In this document: positions 27,533 through 38,033 of the stretch, one piece after another
Numbering within the stretch: the first letter of the stretch is position 1
Layout of the letters: every line of letters begins with the position of its first letter
Assembly (NCBI GenBank): GCA_012295275.1
Contig: CM022679.1
Location: 5,991,157 to 6,055,156 of the forward strand
Length of the DNA stretch: 64,000 bases
Reading direction: 5' to 3'
DNA from: Chrysomallon squamiferum
Taxonomy: Eukaryota; Mollusca; Gastropoda; Neomphalida; Peltospiridae
Translations under genes and position numbers: made by a program
Notes under the pieces: model-generated
The model's input: the letters and a program-made list of their open reading frames with translations, nothing else
Told to the model about the DNA's origin: nothing
The model's database searches: none

Positions 27533-28834
27533 TTTATTTTGTTGGTATTATTATTAGTCTGATATTGTTCTGCAGATAAACATATTTAGAAACTATAGTT
27601 AATATATTTAAGGATATAATTAAAAAGGATTAATCATAGAACACAATCTAATCAAATCCCAAAACACAAAAACAACCCAAAACAAATAATTTTAAAATAC
27701 TTATTTGCACCTGTAATAATAATAATAATAATCTACAAATTAACTGATCTGTAATAAAATTATTTGATTTCAGGGTTGGATGGAAAGGACGGAACTATTT
27801 TATGGAGTCTATTACAATAAAACATATCCAAAGCCTGGAAAGGATAGTGTTGGGACTTACAACATGAGTCTGGCTTACATGCTGGCTACTGGAACCTGTT
27901 TCCTTGTCAGTTTTATACTTATTGTTAAAAAGTAAGATGTTTTTGTATTCTGCTTCATCCTTGTTCAAAAATGGAGCTGTATGTTCTAATTATTATTGCT
28001 ATTCACCATCATCAATCTGTCTTCTGATTTTTATTACTGCTATTTATCATCATCATTATTGTCAATATCATCATCATCATTATCACTGATTTCATTTAGA
28101 TTTAGAATGAAAATTTAATCATTGGTTGTAGAAATTATTAAATTATTTTATTTGTAGTTAACCAAAATAATCTTTGTTATTGCTGTACTTGTTGTTGATT
28201 AACATGGGAATTTTTTCTTTCTCCAGTTCTGGCAAAAGTGTAAAGGAGGCAGTGACAGACAGGGAAAGTTCTGCAACCATGTACTGTAACAAAGTGTTGT
28301 GTGGCTGGGACTACTGCATCAGCAATGCCAAATCTGCTGCTCAGAAAAAGTCAAGTCTGGCCCAAGAATTAATGGTAAGTACTGTCAGGAAAGTAGTAAC
28401 AGATTTAAATTATATTAGAGTTTACATCAGTACTGGGAGTTTATTTTAAGTGATCATTAATTATTCTTAATCTGTTCTAGAGAGCATAACTAATCTTCAT
28501 TTTCTTGAGGTATTTCACTGTCCTTGTTAAAGATAACAATTAATACAAAGCCTAAAACCCTTTCTAAACAGTTTTGCAGTTTCTCTGTTTGCCACTTTTT
28601 CTTTTTATTCTTGCAGTGTACTTTTATCCTCTTCTGTCTCATATTCTAACTTTCATACAAATGAGAATTTTTTTTCTGTTTAAACAGATAATTTCTCTTA
28701 AAAAGGATAATCATACTCATGAAAAACAATTCACTTGCTTCTAAAATAAAAGTTTTGAATTAATGGTAAGTTCTGTCAGGAAAGTGGTAGCAGGTTTTTA
28801 AAAAAAATGTTTGTGTCAGTGTTTTATGGGAATT

Positions 28835-28869
<35 letters not shown>

Positions 28870-31800
28870 TTTTATAAACTTGAAACTACATTATCTAAAT
28901 ATGTGTGTTTATTTTAGGCTGATCTGAATGAACAGCGTAGAAGAATAAGAAGCTCAGAACTCACCAGATGTCAGAGATACAAAATTTACTTCATTCGTTT
29001 CTTGGTGAATCTGTTTGTCTGCTGTGTGTTAGGAGCAGCCCTGTATCTCATTTACTGGACAACACAGACACTGTTAAAGGTAACTTGATCAGTGAATCTA
29101 CAATAATGTTATAGGCTGTTTATTTTGTAGCAGTAATTAACAGTAATTAAGTGGGGTTTTATATTTGTATATATTTTCTCAAAATGATACCGAATATAAT
29201 TTGTAATACATTGTCATGGAAAGTTGACATAGAAACATACAGTCTTAATAAATATGAAGCTTGTATGTATGCTTTCACAGATACAGACATACATAGATAT
29301 ATTCATATACACAAATACATATTTAATGTTTTTTCTTTCAATTCAACAGCTTAGAAAACAGACTCTGGCTGATATTGTCAGCCTGATTGTTGAATACCTT
29401 CCATCTTTGGCTGTCACATTTCTAAATTTTGTTGTGCCCCTGATGTTCTCCAAGGTGGTAACAGTTGAAGAGTACAAACCAAGTTTTGAACTGAAGATAA
29501 CATTATTCAGGTTTGTGTTAATGAAGTAACTTACTGTTTCATCATGTTCACGTACTCCATCTGAATGTCCGTGTGTGTCAGTATCTCTGACATTTCTTCC
29601 TCATATAAATGACCTTTCCCTGCTCATTTCCTCTTCACTTTCGTCTAACACCTCTCATTTGCACATTTTTTTTACCTGCATATATCTTCATTTTATCTCT
29701 CTTTTCTGTCTGTATTTCTAACACTAAAAGTGATAGAGAATTGCTGTTATTTCAGGACTGTGTTGTTAAGGCTGGCCTCTCTTGGTGTTCTAGCTATATC
29801 TCTGTACATACAGTTGTTGGCAACAGACGGAACAGAGGGAACAAGCTGTTATGCTGATGAGCCAGGCAACAATTGCTGTGGAAATTATCAGTGGGAAAAC
29901 ACCAGTGATTCTGGAAGCAAAGGAACAGTAAAGGTAAGATAAAACATTGTATGTCAGATATCTAACAGTCAGTAACATTAAATTTAACCTTTTTTCTCAT
30001 TTATTTATATATTTACTTTTTTGTTCCTTCCTTCATTTATTTATCTTTTGACTGATAGATTCATTTATTTGTTTGTTCATTAATTTATCTATTCATTCAT
30101 TTATCTTTTTGTTCATTCATTTACCTAATAATTCCTTTATTTGTTCTTTAATTCATTAGTTATACTGCAGTGCATTTAGTTACATTCTGTTGAAGAATAT
30201 TAAAAAACAAATTTCTTTTCTAGTGTTGGGAAACGTACGTAGGACAGCAGTTCTATAAACTGGCTCTGGTAGACTTTGTCGCTGTACTTTTATTGACTAC
30301 CTTTGAGTTCGTTAGAAAGTAAGTAAACAAGAACACAAATATGTCCTAAACATCACTATTTCTGATGCTTGGAAAAACTTTTGGATAATCTGTAATAATT
30401 GTCAGGGGTAGAGTTGCACAATTTGATTTAAAATTAAATTTTCAAATAATCAAATTATTTTTTTCTTCTTTTTTATTTTTCAGATTTATATTTGAAAGAT
30501 TCAAATCAAAATCTAAACTGGTGATGATGTTTGGCCAGCAGGAGTTTGAGCTTCCAACAAATGTTTTAGATATAGTGTATGGTCAGACTATTTGTTGGTA
30601 AGTACAGAAAAGATCATTTACTTCTCTAACACAAAAATTAATCTCATCAGTACTCAAACTGTTGTGCACAAAGACTGAAAATTAAATTTGCTCTATTTTA
30701 AATGTTCCACAAGATATTTAATTAAGCAAATATGTTTAAGCAAATGAGTTTTGTGTCTTGAAATATGACTGAAAATTTGATTTGTGACAGCATTTTGGTA
30801 CTGTAGCCAATACTTAACCCACATAAAATTACCTACTTTATAGTTATTTTAAAATATGTACTAATTTTGTTTTTAACTTGTTTTTTTTTTTTTTTTTGTC
30901 TGGTATTGTAATGAAATTTATAAATGATAAATAAATGAACAATGTGTTAATATTTTGTGTTTCAGGCTAGGAATGTTCTTCTCACCTCTCATACCTGCAA
31001 TTACCTTAGTCAAAGTGTTTATTATCTTTTATCTGAAAAAAGTAAGTTTAACGGTATCATATAAATAATGTTGTATTGTGGTTAAATTAGTTTTGTATCA
31101 TTATATTTTATTTTATTTTATTGTCACTGATCTTATAGGCATCAATGGTTGTATAAGACATATAGAAAATTAATAATTATTGGATTTAGTGTTAATTCAT
31201 ACATATATACTGGCAAACCCACATATATGCATATACCCATACAGCTATGCATATATAAATACAGAGATTCATACACATATACATAAACAAAATATATACA
31301 GATACATACATACATACAGACTATTAAAAAGAGGGTAAAAAAGACATCTGTTTTTATTTTACACTGGATTATAAACTAATTTTTCACATACAGCAAAATC
31401 TGCATTAATAAATTCTGTCCAAGCACATTTGAATTATTTACATATGGTTACATGTCCCAAGGAAACCAAATGTTAATGTTAAAAAAAGTATTAAATAAAC
31501 TTGTTTCAAATCTCTGATAGATAGTTGTCATAATTTTGGTTATTCAGATTTAGATGTTATGATTTCTGATAGATAATTTTTTTCTGTTTCAGTTTACATT
31601 GTTAAAGAACTGTATACCTCCAGTCCAACCTTATCGTGCATCAAAATCTAATTCCTTCTTCATGACAATACTTCTAATTTCATTCATTCTTGCAGTCATT
31701 CCTGTAGGGTATATTATGGGAACGTAAGTGTACATAATATTTCTTTTGATCTTTTGCTTTCTAATACTTTTTAATATTAGCTGCTACATTCCATTACAGT

Positions 31801-33059
31801 CAAGATTTTGCCAATAGTATGTCATTAGTAAATAAACAATAAATAAAATATTTAAATATAATTGTAAATCACCAATAAATCAAATATTTATATATTAATC
31901 TTTACAAACTATTCATTTAAATTTTGTTTCATTTATTATTTATTTGAACTGTATTGGGTTATTTATATCCACTGTTTCATTGTTTACTTGAATTAATTGC
32001 AGTTTAATCTATGTATTAGTTTCAAAAAACATTATTTTGTTTAATTTTTATTAAATAGTATAAAAATTTCTTTCTAATAAGATTTAGATATGTTACAAAA
32101 ATATATTTTAGTTTTATATGTATACTCAGCCTTATCTGACTTTGTTATCTTTGACTTTCAGCATAAAGCCCTCTCAGAGTTGTGGCCCTTTTCGTGTGTA
32201 CAGCCATCCAAATTTTGTGTTTTTTGATGTTGTAACCAACACTGTAAAGACATGGCCAGATGTGGCCAATAAAATCTTCTTTTTTCTAGGAACAGTGGGC
32301 TTCTTTATTCCAGCTATAATTTTTCTTTGGTAAGTAAACTTGAAAACAAATTCATTAAATTTTTATTTATATCAGCAAGAAATATTTTTCTGTGCTCTAC
32401 ATACAATAGGCTTTGACATTTGGGCTCAGTCTAGGATGGGAAATGGCATACTAATTGTTTGTAAATATGTTTAATTTCCTAAATGTTTGATGAGCAAACC
32501 ATTTTAATAATAAGAATTTATCTTAACAGAACTCTTAAAATAACCCCAAAAAAACATACTGTTTAAAATATTAGTAGCTATGTTGTTTATATACTCATTT
32601 CTTTTTATTTTACAACATGTTTATGACATAAGTATGAAAGAACAAACCTGCTAATTCTTACATTTCTCTTTGTCATGTTCTTTGATATATATATATATAT
32701 ATATATATAGAATGGGAAATTTAAAGGTTTACATAAAATAATACTAATTTAATTTTTGTTTTCAGTTTGTGCATATACTATTTCTGGGCAGCAGGACAGG
32801 GATACAAGAAGATGGAAGAAATTTTAAAGGAACAACTCAAATTGGTAATTTACATTACTGTGCATTCATGTGTGTATGTGTGCCTGTGTGTATAGAGATA
32901 CATGCATTTTGTGTGTGTAAGTGTGTGTATTTGAAAAAAATATACTTTACACTGACAACTTTGTTTTGTTTATTGCAGGAAGGTAAAGATCGTCAGTTTT
33001 TGTTGATGCGAGTTAATGATGTAATCCAGAGAGGAGAGTTACAAACAGCCAGAAGATAA
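5825..33059 (+). CDS. TMC7: Transmembrane channel-like protein (TMC family, TMC7-like)
   Basis: Nineteen coding exons: 5825-5881, 8580-8670, 10694-11027, 20411-21007, 24565-24616, 24828-24909, 25472-25752, 27774-27931, 28227-28374, 28918-29079, 29350-29510, 29756-29933, 30224-30318, 30484-30597, 30966-31041, 31593-31723, 32162-32329, 32766-32844, 32979-33059. They total 3045 nt (1014 residues) with all phases consistent. The first ~400 residues are polar, acidic and low in complexity. From ~405 ([16 protein letters not shown]) the membrane region begins, with about nine or ten hydrophobic segments near 420-445, 527-549, 625-646, 664-688, 706-735, 776-795, 837-862, 885-905 and 945-975. Family landmarks are CGWDYCIS (~576), the TMC-domain start [18 protein letters not shown] (~768), [20 protein letters not shown], and [15 protein letters not shown]. 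Sequons lie in the first extracellular loop. TMC proteins are channel or scramblase-like relatives of TMEM16/OSCA; function here is not predictable. The TMC family is certain. TMC7 rather than TMC5/6/8 is a judgement helped by the ARL6IP1 neighbour. Confidence 0.9.
6277..6313. repeat. (TC)n microsatellite
   Basis: Uninterrupted CT/TC dinucleotides, about 18 copies, in TMC intron 1. Confidence 0.9.
6526..6720. repeat. Two (TTA)n microsatellites
   Basis: Two long TTA runs (about 6526-6573 and 6676-6720) are separated by about 100 bases of AT-rich sequence. The first gives a spurious poly-tyrosine reading frame. Confidence 0.85.
6850..6994 (+). promoter_or_regulatory. Candidate internal promoter upstream of the TMC alternative first exon
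   Basis: This stretch is richer in G, C and CpG than its flanks, with ACCCCGGGCTCCACGTGCG and TTTGCCGCGAG, including a CACGTG E-box. It sits directly before the open exon at 6995. No TATA box is obvious. Promoter activity is inferred from composition and position only. Confidence 0.35.
6995..7067 (+). CDS. TMC7: Alternative first coding exon of the TMC gene
   Basis: An ATG opens 24 codons ([20 protein letters not shown]...) that end in phase 1 at a consensus donor, GACG/GTAAGTAA. Joining to the next exon at 8580 would shift frame and stop within ten codons. Skipping that exon and joining to 10694 completes a GAT codon and continues in the TMC frame. This phase match and the CpG-rich surroundings support an alternative promoter and N-terminus. 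It has not been shown to be transcribed. Confidence 0.5.
8671..10693 (+). other. TMC intron 2
   Basis: AT-rich, poly-T/poly-A-rich intron. A pyrimidine-rich stretch at about 10320-10570 precedes the acceptor at 10691-10693. No gene is recognised inside. The minus-strand frame at 8768-9091 is low-complexity Phe/Ile/Lys sequence. Confidence 0.7.
11757..11803. repeat. (AAT)n microsatellite
   Basis: About 15 AAT units, followed by several hundred bases of imperfect AATAAT/TTATAATA sequence, in TMC intron 3. Confidence 0.85.
12490..12577. repeat. Long (TG)n microsatellite
   Basis: About 43 TG dinucleotides with one early TTT interruption, ending in GAGAGTGAAAGAGAG. CA-rich imperfect sequence follows at about 12810-12900 on the same strand, so a TG/CA hairpin is conceivable. 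Poly-Val/Cys reading frames here are artefacts. Confidence 0.95.
13007..13046. repeat. Poly-A tract
   Basis: Two adenine runs separated by a single G, about 38 bases in all. It could be a retroposon tail, but no element body is recognisable upstream. Confidence 0.85.
14203..14226. repeat. (CA)n microsatellite
   Basis: Eleven to twelve CA dinucleotides in TMC intron 3. A related (TG)n tract occurs at about 14850-14871. Confidence 0.85.
16780..17150. other. Less AT-rich island, possible mobile-element relic
   Basis: Inside very AT-rich intron DNA this stretch has noticeably more balanced composition. It ends in a plus-strand open segment from 16980 with a non-repetitive protein-like translation ([22 protein letters not shown]) running into a poly-T. 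I do not recognise the family. A degenerate transposon fragment or old processed sequence is the likeliest reading. It has no matching splice phases for TMC that I could confirm. Confidence 0.35.
17825..18015. repeat. Tandem duplication of about 90 bases
   Basis: Two copies share AATAAAAATATCCAGTTTA, TATATATAATGTA, TATTTACTTTGTTTTACCTT and CAGGATT in order, with substitutions. The second copy is followed by a run of ten Gs at about 18031-18040. Confidence 0.7.
18170..18270. repeat. 25-bp tandem repeat, about three copies
   Basis: The unit CTAAATTAAATATTATATAA plus AATAA is repeated almost perfectly three times, with a partial fourth copy. Confidence 0.85.
18430..18620. repeat. Minisatellite with ATTATTATTAACA / CAATTAGTTAATC units
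   Basis: About six copies of a 25-35 base unit occur. Units carry either ACACTATGCAATTAGTTAAT or the shorter ACATTATACAATTAAT. The two forms partly alternate, which suggests expansion of a two-unit block. Confidence 0.85.
18833..18945. repeat. (TG)n and (TATG)n tracts
   Basis: A TG run, then TATG repeats, an AT stretch and a second TG run. Overlapping minus-strand frames rich in His/Thr are artefacts of this tract. Confidence 0.85.
19610..19765. repeat. Degenerate repeat containing GTAGATAAAACATAG
   Basis: Three to four imperfect copies, about 60 bases each, share GTAGATAAAACA(T/A)AG followed by TTTAATATCAAGAAATA-like sequence. A further GATAAAACAG occurs at about 19806. Confidence 0.65.
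20180..20410 (+). promoter_or_regulatory. Possible internal promoter/leader before TMC exon 4
   Basis: Exon 4 carries an ATG at 20412, only one base after its acceptor. Just upstream is a more GC-balanced stretch with a donor-like GTTCTGAG/GTAATT at about 20286. A short leader exon spliced over a 125-base intron would yield a shorter protein starting at this Met. This is inference only. Confidence 0.25.
21008..24564 (+). other. TMC intron 4
   Basis: AT-rich intron with a (CA)n at about 21164-21187, a poly-A at about 22680-22696 and a tandem segmental duplication at about 23.45-24.46 kb. No additional exon was identified. Confidence 0.7.
23450..24460. repeat. Tandem segmental duplication of about 0.5-0.6 kb
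   Basis: Copy 1 (about 23450-23860) and copy 2 (about 23965-24460) share, in the same order, GCTTTAGAAACAAGCTA, GATCATAATAGAAAGGTAGA, AACAGTTTCCAGTGTATGAA, an (AAT)n tract, TTATTATACATGTATATGAT, CATATTCAGATGTAAA-like sequence and TTTTATCCAACAGAAATAT. The copies differ by substitutions, a TTACACC insertion and a (TG)n in copy 2. Confidence 0.85.
25753..27773 (+). other. TMC intron 7
   Basis: AT-rich first half. About 26.64-27.25 kb is less AT-rich and contains no open frame of note, possibly an old mobile-element relic. (TTA)n tracts lie at about 27506-27531. The acceptor before 27774 is TTGATTTCAG. Confidence 0.7.
28830..28871. repeat. (ATTT)n microsatellite
   Basis: About ten ATTT tetranucleotides in a TMC intron, 47 bases before the acceptor of exon 28918-29079. 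It forms part of the pyrimidine-rich approach to the splice site. Confidence 0.9.
32685..32709. repeat. (AT)n microsatellite
   Basis: About 12 AT dinucleotides in the intron before the penultimate TMC coding exon. Confidence 0.9.
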
Positions 33060-35090
33060 CAAGATACATCTTTGTCATAAATCATTTATTGGTTCATCTT
33101 ATCTTAGTGCTTTCATGGGCTGCATTGTGAAAAAAATAAACATGGCCTTCAAATCTTTAGTAACTCAAAGGTGGACACTTGAAGATTTGTGATGTTGAAT
33201 TCAGGAGAATAAACCAGATGAAAGAAATTCATCAGAATTTAAATATGTTAAGAATTCTTCAAGGGAGAACAAAATTCTAGATCAAAATAAGTGATGGAGA
33301 ATTCCAGAAGAACAACAAAATACCAAAATATCAAGCAACAATAGTGACATATTATTTTTTTTAATTGAGAAGAAGTAAGGATAATTTTCTGAAGATTTGC
33401 TGCTGCTGTACTTATTTTGTGATCAAGGAAAAATTTGTTTCGCAATACTTAAAATATTGTATAAATTATTACAGCATGAACTGTTTGGTTGTGAGGTGAG
33501 ATGTTGATAAACCTGTGATCCTTTGTTGTGATGTGTATATATTTCTGAAGAAACATTTTAAAGTGTATATGTGGGTAGGATGAACAAATGGCCTAAATGG
33601 ATTCTAGCGTAATGCTGTTATATGGTTTTAGGTATTACCATGTAATGTGAATTTAGTGTGACAACAAATAGCCTACTTATTAATAAGTCTTTTATTTTAT
33701 CATGATGTTCTATTATTAGCAAAGGTTGGTATTTAGAATTAAAATTCAAAATAATATTTAAGAAGCATACAAAAATTCATTTAGGCTGTTTATAGACATA
33801 GAACAATTGACTTATCATTCACTGTGATGTATTAAGTTTTCTAACAAAATTTTATTATTTAATCAGAATTTTATATTTGAATTGTCGTCTGCACAGAATT
33901 TATTGTGTTCTAAAGTGACTATGAATAATAACGATGCTTGATTTTAACTGGATTTAAATGGGATTTTCTTGCATTTTACTAAGAGTACTGGACTATGAAT
34001 GATGTATTTTATGGATTCTGTTATGTTGTAATAATATGCAACTCTGTTCTAACTAGTTAGTTTAAAAAAAGAAATGGTTTACTATGCAACTATTTTTAAT
34101 TTTTTAATCATTTTACATTGTGATTTATTCAGATCCTACTGCTGAGTGGTCATTTCTTGGCAAAATGGTTTTTTTATTTTTTTTTTAAATTCCTATTTCT
34201 AAACAGTGCCTTAAGGAATATATACACATATATAAACAAATTGCTTTACTAGGATAATCTAGTCAACTTTTGTAAATTTATAATTATTGTTTAAGGAATT
34301 TAAATGATAAATTTTCACAGGATGTTCAGTTACAAACAGGTTAGCTAAAAGGAAACAGATTCATGGTGGACAAAATAGTTTGATTTTAAAAAAATACTTT
34401 CTTCATGGTTCATTACTAAATTAGCATTTAATTTTGTTATTCATTTCTGCTTGGTTTTCAGCCCTTTATTTTCTTTTGTAAAGTTTGCTTGGCATCTTAC
34501 TTACACAGTGCAATTTAGTCATTTAAATTTTCAAATTTGTTTCAAGGGTAACATTTGTACGTGTTGATGACTATCATTATTTTTAAACTTGATTAATACT
34601 GTCAGTGCTATTACCACAGTTGCTGCATATAACAAGAATGCTTGGGAAAGAATATATAGTGGGATGTTATTACAATAGGGGCCCAGATAATTCATCATGT
34701 TAAAATTTGGTGTAGTAGTGATAAAGAAAAGGAAATCATTATCATTTATGTAATTGCAGAACACATTATGTATTTTTACCAATAACTGATCTCTCCCTGT
34801 TGAGCTAGATATTATCTGAATTAAAGTTATGATTAATATATATTAGTGTGGGCATGCTATATACACTTTAAAACCTTCCAGATGAGTAAATAAAGTAAAT
34901 AACAATTTCAACAATAATTAATAATAGGCAGCCCATATCCTGCTTCATTTTGATGCTAATCACTACAATGATACATAATTTTAGTTTGTGGTAAATGTGT
35001 CCTATGAAATCACCATGTTGTGATTTGTTATAGTCTTTGTCAAAACATATTCAGATAGCTTCTCTTCTCCATAGTTGTTGTGATTAATCA
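33060..35090 (+). other. 3' flank / probable 3' UTR of TMC
   Basis: No coding sequence was recognised. A first AATAAA lies at 33135-33140, 76 bases past the stop, and another at about 34888. The real cleavage site cannot be told. Short minus-strand frames at 33248-33445 and 34531-34782 have no recognisable motif and are treated as chance. Confidence 0.6.
33135..33140 (+). promoter_or_regulatory. Candidate polyadenylation signal of TMC
   Basis: AATAAA is the first canonical hexamer after the TMC stop codon. The distance is short but workable. Later hexamers are equally possible. Confidence 0.3.
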
Positions 35091-35099
35091 GTTGGAATA

Positions 35100-37125
35100 T
35101 ATATCCTTAATACAAGCTTGCCAGATGTGCTTAATTAAAACCAGCCAGTCGTGCTTAATTAAAACCAGCCAGTCAGTACTGTCCTTTGCTAAACTTCTTT
35201 ATGTCTCAAACAAATCTCCCAGTTGTGCTTTAGAATTGGCTATACACCCTTTTAATTACATATGTCATTAGCAAACTTCCAATTGTGCTTACATCAGACA
35301 GCTAATTAGCTGGGTTACTTATCCAGAGAGCAGGCTTTCCAGTTGTGCTTAATTCAGTCAGCTTATCAGATGGGTTATATATCCACATAGCAGACCTCCC
35401 AGTTTTGCTTAATTCAGAGTCAGCTATATCCACATAGCAGGCCTTCCAGTTGTGCTTAATTCCAAGTCAGCTTATCAGATGGGTTATATATCCACATAGC
35501 AGGCCTTCCAGTTGTGCTTAATATTCAGTCAGCTTATCAGATGGGTTACATATCCACATAGTGGGCCTTCCAGTTGTGCTTAATTCAAAGTCAGCTTATC
35601 AGATGGGTTACATATCCACATAGCAGACCTCCCAGTTTTGCTTAATTCAGAGTCATCTATATCCACATAGCAGGCCTTCCAGTTGTGCTTAATTCAAAGT
35701 CAGCTTATCAGATGGGTTATATATCCACATAGCAGGCCTCCCAGGTTTGCTTAATTCAGAGTCAGCTATATCCACATAGCAGGCCTTCCAGTTGTGCTTA
35801 ATTCCAAGTCAGCTTATCAGATGGGTTATATTTCCACATAGCAGGCCTTCCAGTTGTGCTTAATTCCACGTCAGCTTATCAGATGGGTTATATATCCACA
35901 TAGCAGGCCTTCCAGTTGTGCTTAATATTCAAAGTCAGCTTATCAGATGGGTTATATATCCACATAGCAGGCCTCCCAGTTTTGCTAAATTCAAAGTCAG
36001 CTTATCAGATGGGTTACATATCCGCATAGCAGGCCTTCCAGTTGTGCTTAATTCAGAGTCATCTATATCCACATAGTGGGCCTTCCAGTTATGCTTAATA
36101 TTCAAAGTCAGCTTATCAGATGGGTTATATATCCACATAGCAGGCCTCCCAGTTTTGCTTAATTCAGAGTCAGCTATATCCACATAGCAGGCCTTCCAGT
36201 TGTGCTTAATTCCAAGTCAGCTTATCAGATGGGTTATATATCCACATAGCAGGCCTTCCAGTTGTGCTTAATATTCAAAGTCAGCTTATCAGATGGGTTA
36301 CATATCCACATAGCAGGCCTTCCAGTTGTGCTTAATATTCAAAGTCAGCTTATCAGATGGGTTACATATCCGCATAGCAGGCCTTCCAGTTGTGCTTAAT
36401 TCAAATAAGTTAATTAGTATTGCTCCTTGCTAAATTTGTCCTAAAGAAATCTTCCAGTTGTGCTTTAGATTACATGTCATTAGCAAATTTCCAGTTGTGC
36501 TTACATCAGACTAAATAGCTGGGTTACATATCCAGAGAGCAGACCTTCCAGTTGTGCTTAATTCAAAGTCTGCTTATCAGATGGATTATTAATCCACATA
36601 GCAGGCCTTCCAGTTGTGCTTAATTCAGAGTCAGCTTATCAGATGGGTTATATTTCCACATAGCAGACCTTCCAGTTGTGCTTAATTCAGTGTCAGCTTA
36701 TCAGATGGGTTATATTTCCACATAGCAGACCTTCCAGTTGTGCTTAATTCAGTGTCAGCTTATCAGATGGGTTATATTTCCACATAGCAGACCTTCCAGT
36801 TGTGCTTAATTCAGAGTCAGCTTATCAGATGGGTTATATTTCCACATAGCAGACCTTCCAGTTGTGCTTAATTCAAATCAGCTGTCAGTTCTGTTCTTTT
36901 CTAATCTTCTTTTTATCCTAATGAAATATCCCAGCTGTGCTTAATTTAGTGAATGTAAGTAAACATTGGGATTACTTATCCACAGCAGACATTCCACTTG
37001 TGCTTAATTCAAAGCCTTCTGTTATCATACATTATATACCCACTTAGCAAGGCTTCCAGTTTTGCTTACTCCAATGACTACTATTCATTTGGATTGCATG
37101 TCTGTAGCAGACATTTCAGCTGTGC
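35100..37125. repeat. Minisatellite array A, 62-bp family with short variant units
   Basis: About 30 tandem copies share the core CCTTCCAGTTGTGCTTAATT followed by CAAAGTCAGCTTATCAGATG, then GGTTATATATCCACATAGCA. A shorter variant of about 47 bases lacks TTATCAGATGGGTTA. It nearly always carries CTCCCAGTTTTGC and AGAGTC, so two unit types are interspersed in a partly higher-order pattern. Both edges (before about 35290 and after about 36880) decay into degenerate copies. Reading frames across it, such as the minus-strand one at 35935-36183, are repeat artefacts. Confidence 0.95.
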
Positions 37126-37394
37126 TTTATTCTAGTCTTTATTCAAAAATATTTCATTATATATTAAAGACATTGCTTCAATTGAATTTGATTCAACACT
37201 TACTTAATGATAGGTTATAAATATGAAAAAAGAGTATGCCTTCTTGTCATGCTTGATAAATGTAATTTGGATTTTTCATCCTTAGCAATTGGGCTGTTTC
37301 CAGTCTTTAATTTTATGCATATCTTCCATCTATTCTAAATCTAAAGTCAAATTTATATAACTATTATCAGTTAGTTGTTTAGCCTTGAATAGTC

Positions 37395-37825
37395 TCTACA
37401 CTTGTGCTTACTTCAAAATCTGTTAATCAGTTGGGTGATATATCCATAGCAGGCCTTCCAGTTGTGCTTAGTTCAAAGTCTGTTAATCAGTTGGGTGATA
37501 TATCCATAGCAGGCCTTCCAGTTGTGCTTAGTTCAAAGTCTGTTAATCAGTTGGGTGATATATCCATAGCAGGCCTTCCAGTTGTGCTTAGTTCAAAGTC
37601 TGTTAACCAGTTGGGTGATATATCCATAGCAGGCCTTCCAGTTGTGCTTAGTTCAAATTCTGTTAATCAGTTGGATGATATATCCATAGCAGGCCTTCCA
37701 GTTGTGCTTACTTCAAAATCTACTAATCTGTTGGGTTCTGTATCCATAGCAGAATTTCCAGTTGTGCTTAATTTCTCTCTTCAGAAAACTCCATAACAGG
37801 CCTTCCAGTTGTGCTTATTTTAAAG
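37395..37825. repeat. Minisatellite array B, near-perfect 60-bp units
   Basis: Six to seven head-to-tail units of exactly 60 bases contain TTAATCAGTTGGGTGATATA, TCCATAGCAGGCC and TTCCAGTTGTGCTTAGTTC. It clearly belongs to the same family as array A but is younger: adjacent units differ by about one base. Because 60 is a multiple of three, one frame stays open (37404-37796) with a 20-residue periodic translation (SVNQLGDISIAGLPVVL). I do not call it a gene. About 270 bases of unrelated AT-rich DNA separate it from array A. Confidence 0.95.
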
Positions 37826-38001
37826 ATGTAATCATCTGGCAACAATATATAGTGTTTGCTAAATATACTGGAGTTTTATATAAACTGCAGCACTTCCAGA
37901 TGTACAGACTGTTAAATTCTAACTGAATTATAACAAAAAGCAATCTGTGCTAAACACTATTTGGGTCAAATTTATATAGCATACTCCAAGTTTGTTTATT
38001 A

Positions 38002-38004
<3 letters not shown>

Positions 38005-38033
<29 letters not shown>
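38005..38033. repeat. Poly-T tract
   Basis: About 29 consecutive T residues followed by GGTGGGGC. It reads as a poly-A on the minus strand, so it could mark the tail of a minus-strand retroposon, but no body is recognisable. Confidence 0.9.

Noticed and set aside
35935..36183. Minus-strand repeat protein of 82 residues
   Set aside because: It lies wholly inside minisatellite array A. Its periodicity follows the DNA repeat and breaks with unit length changes.
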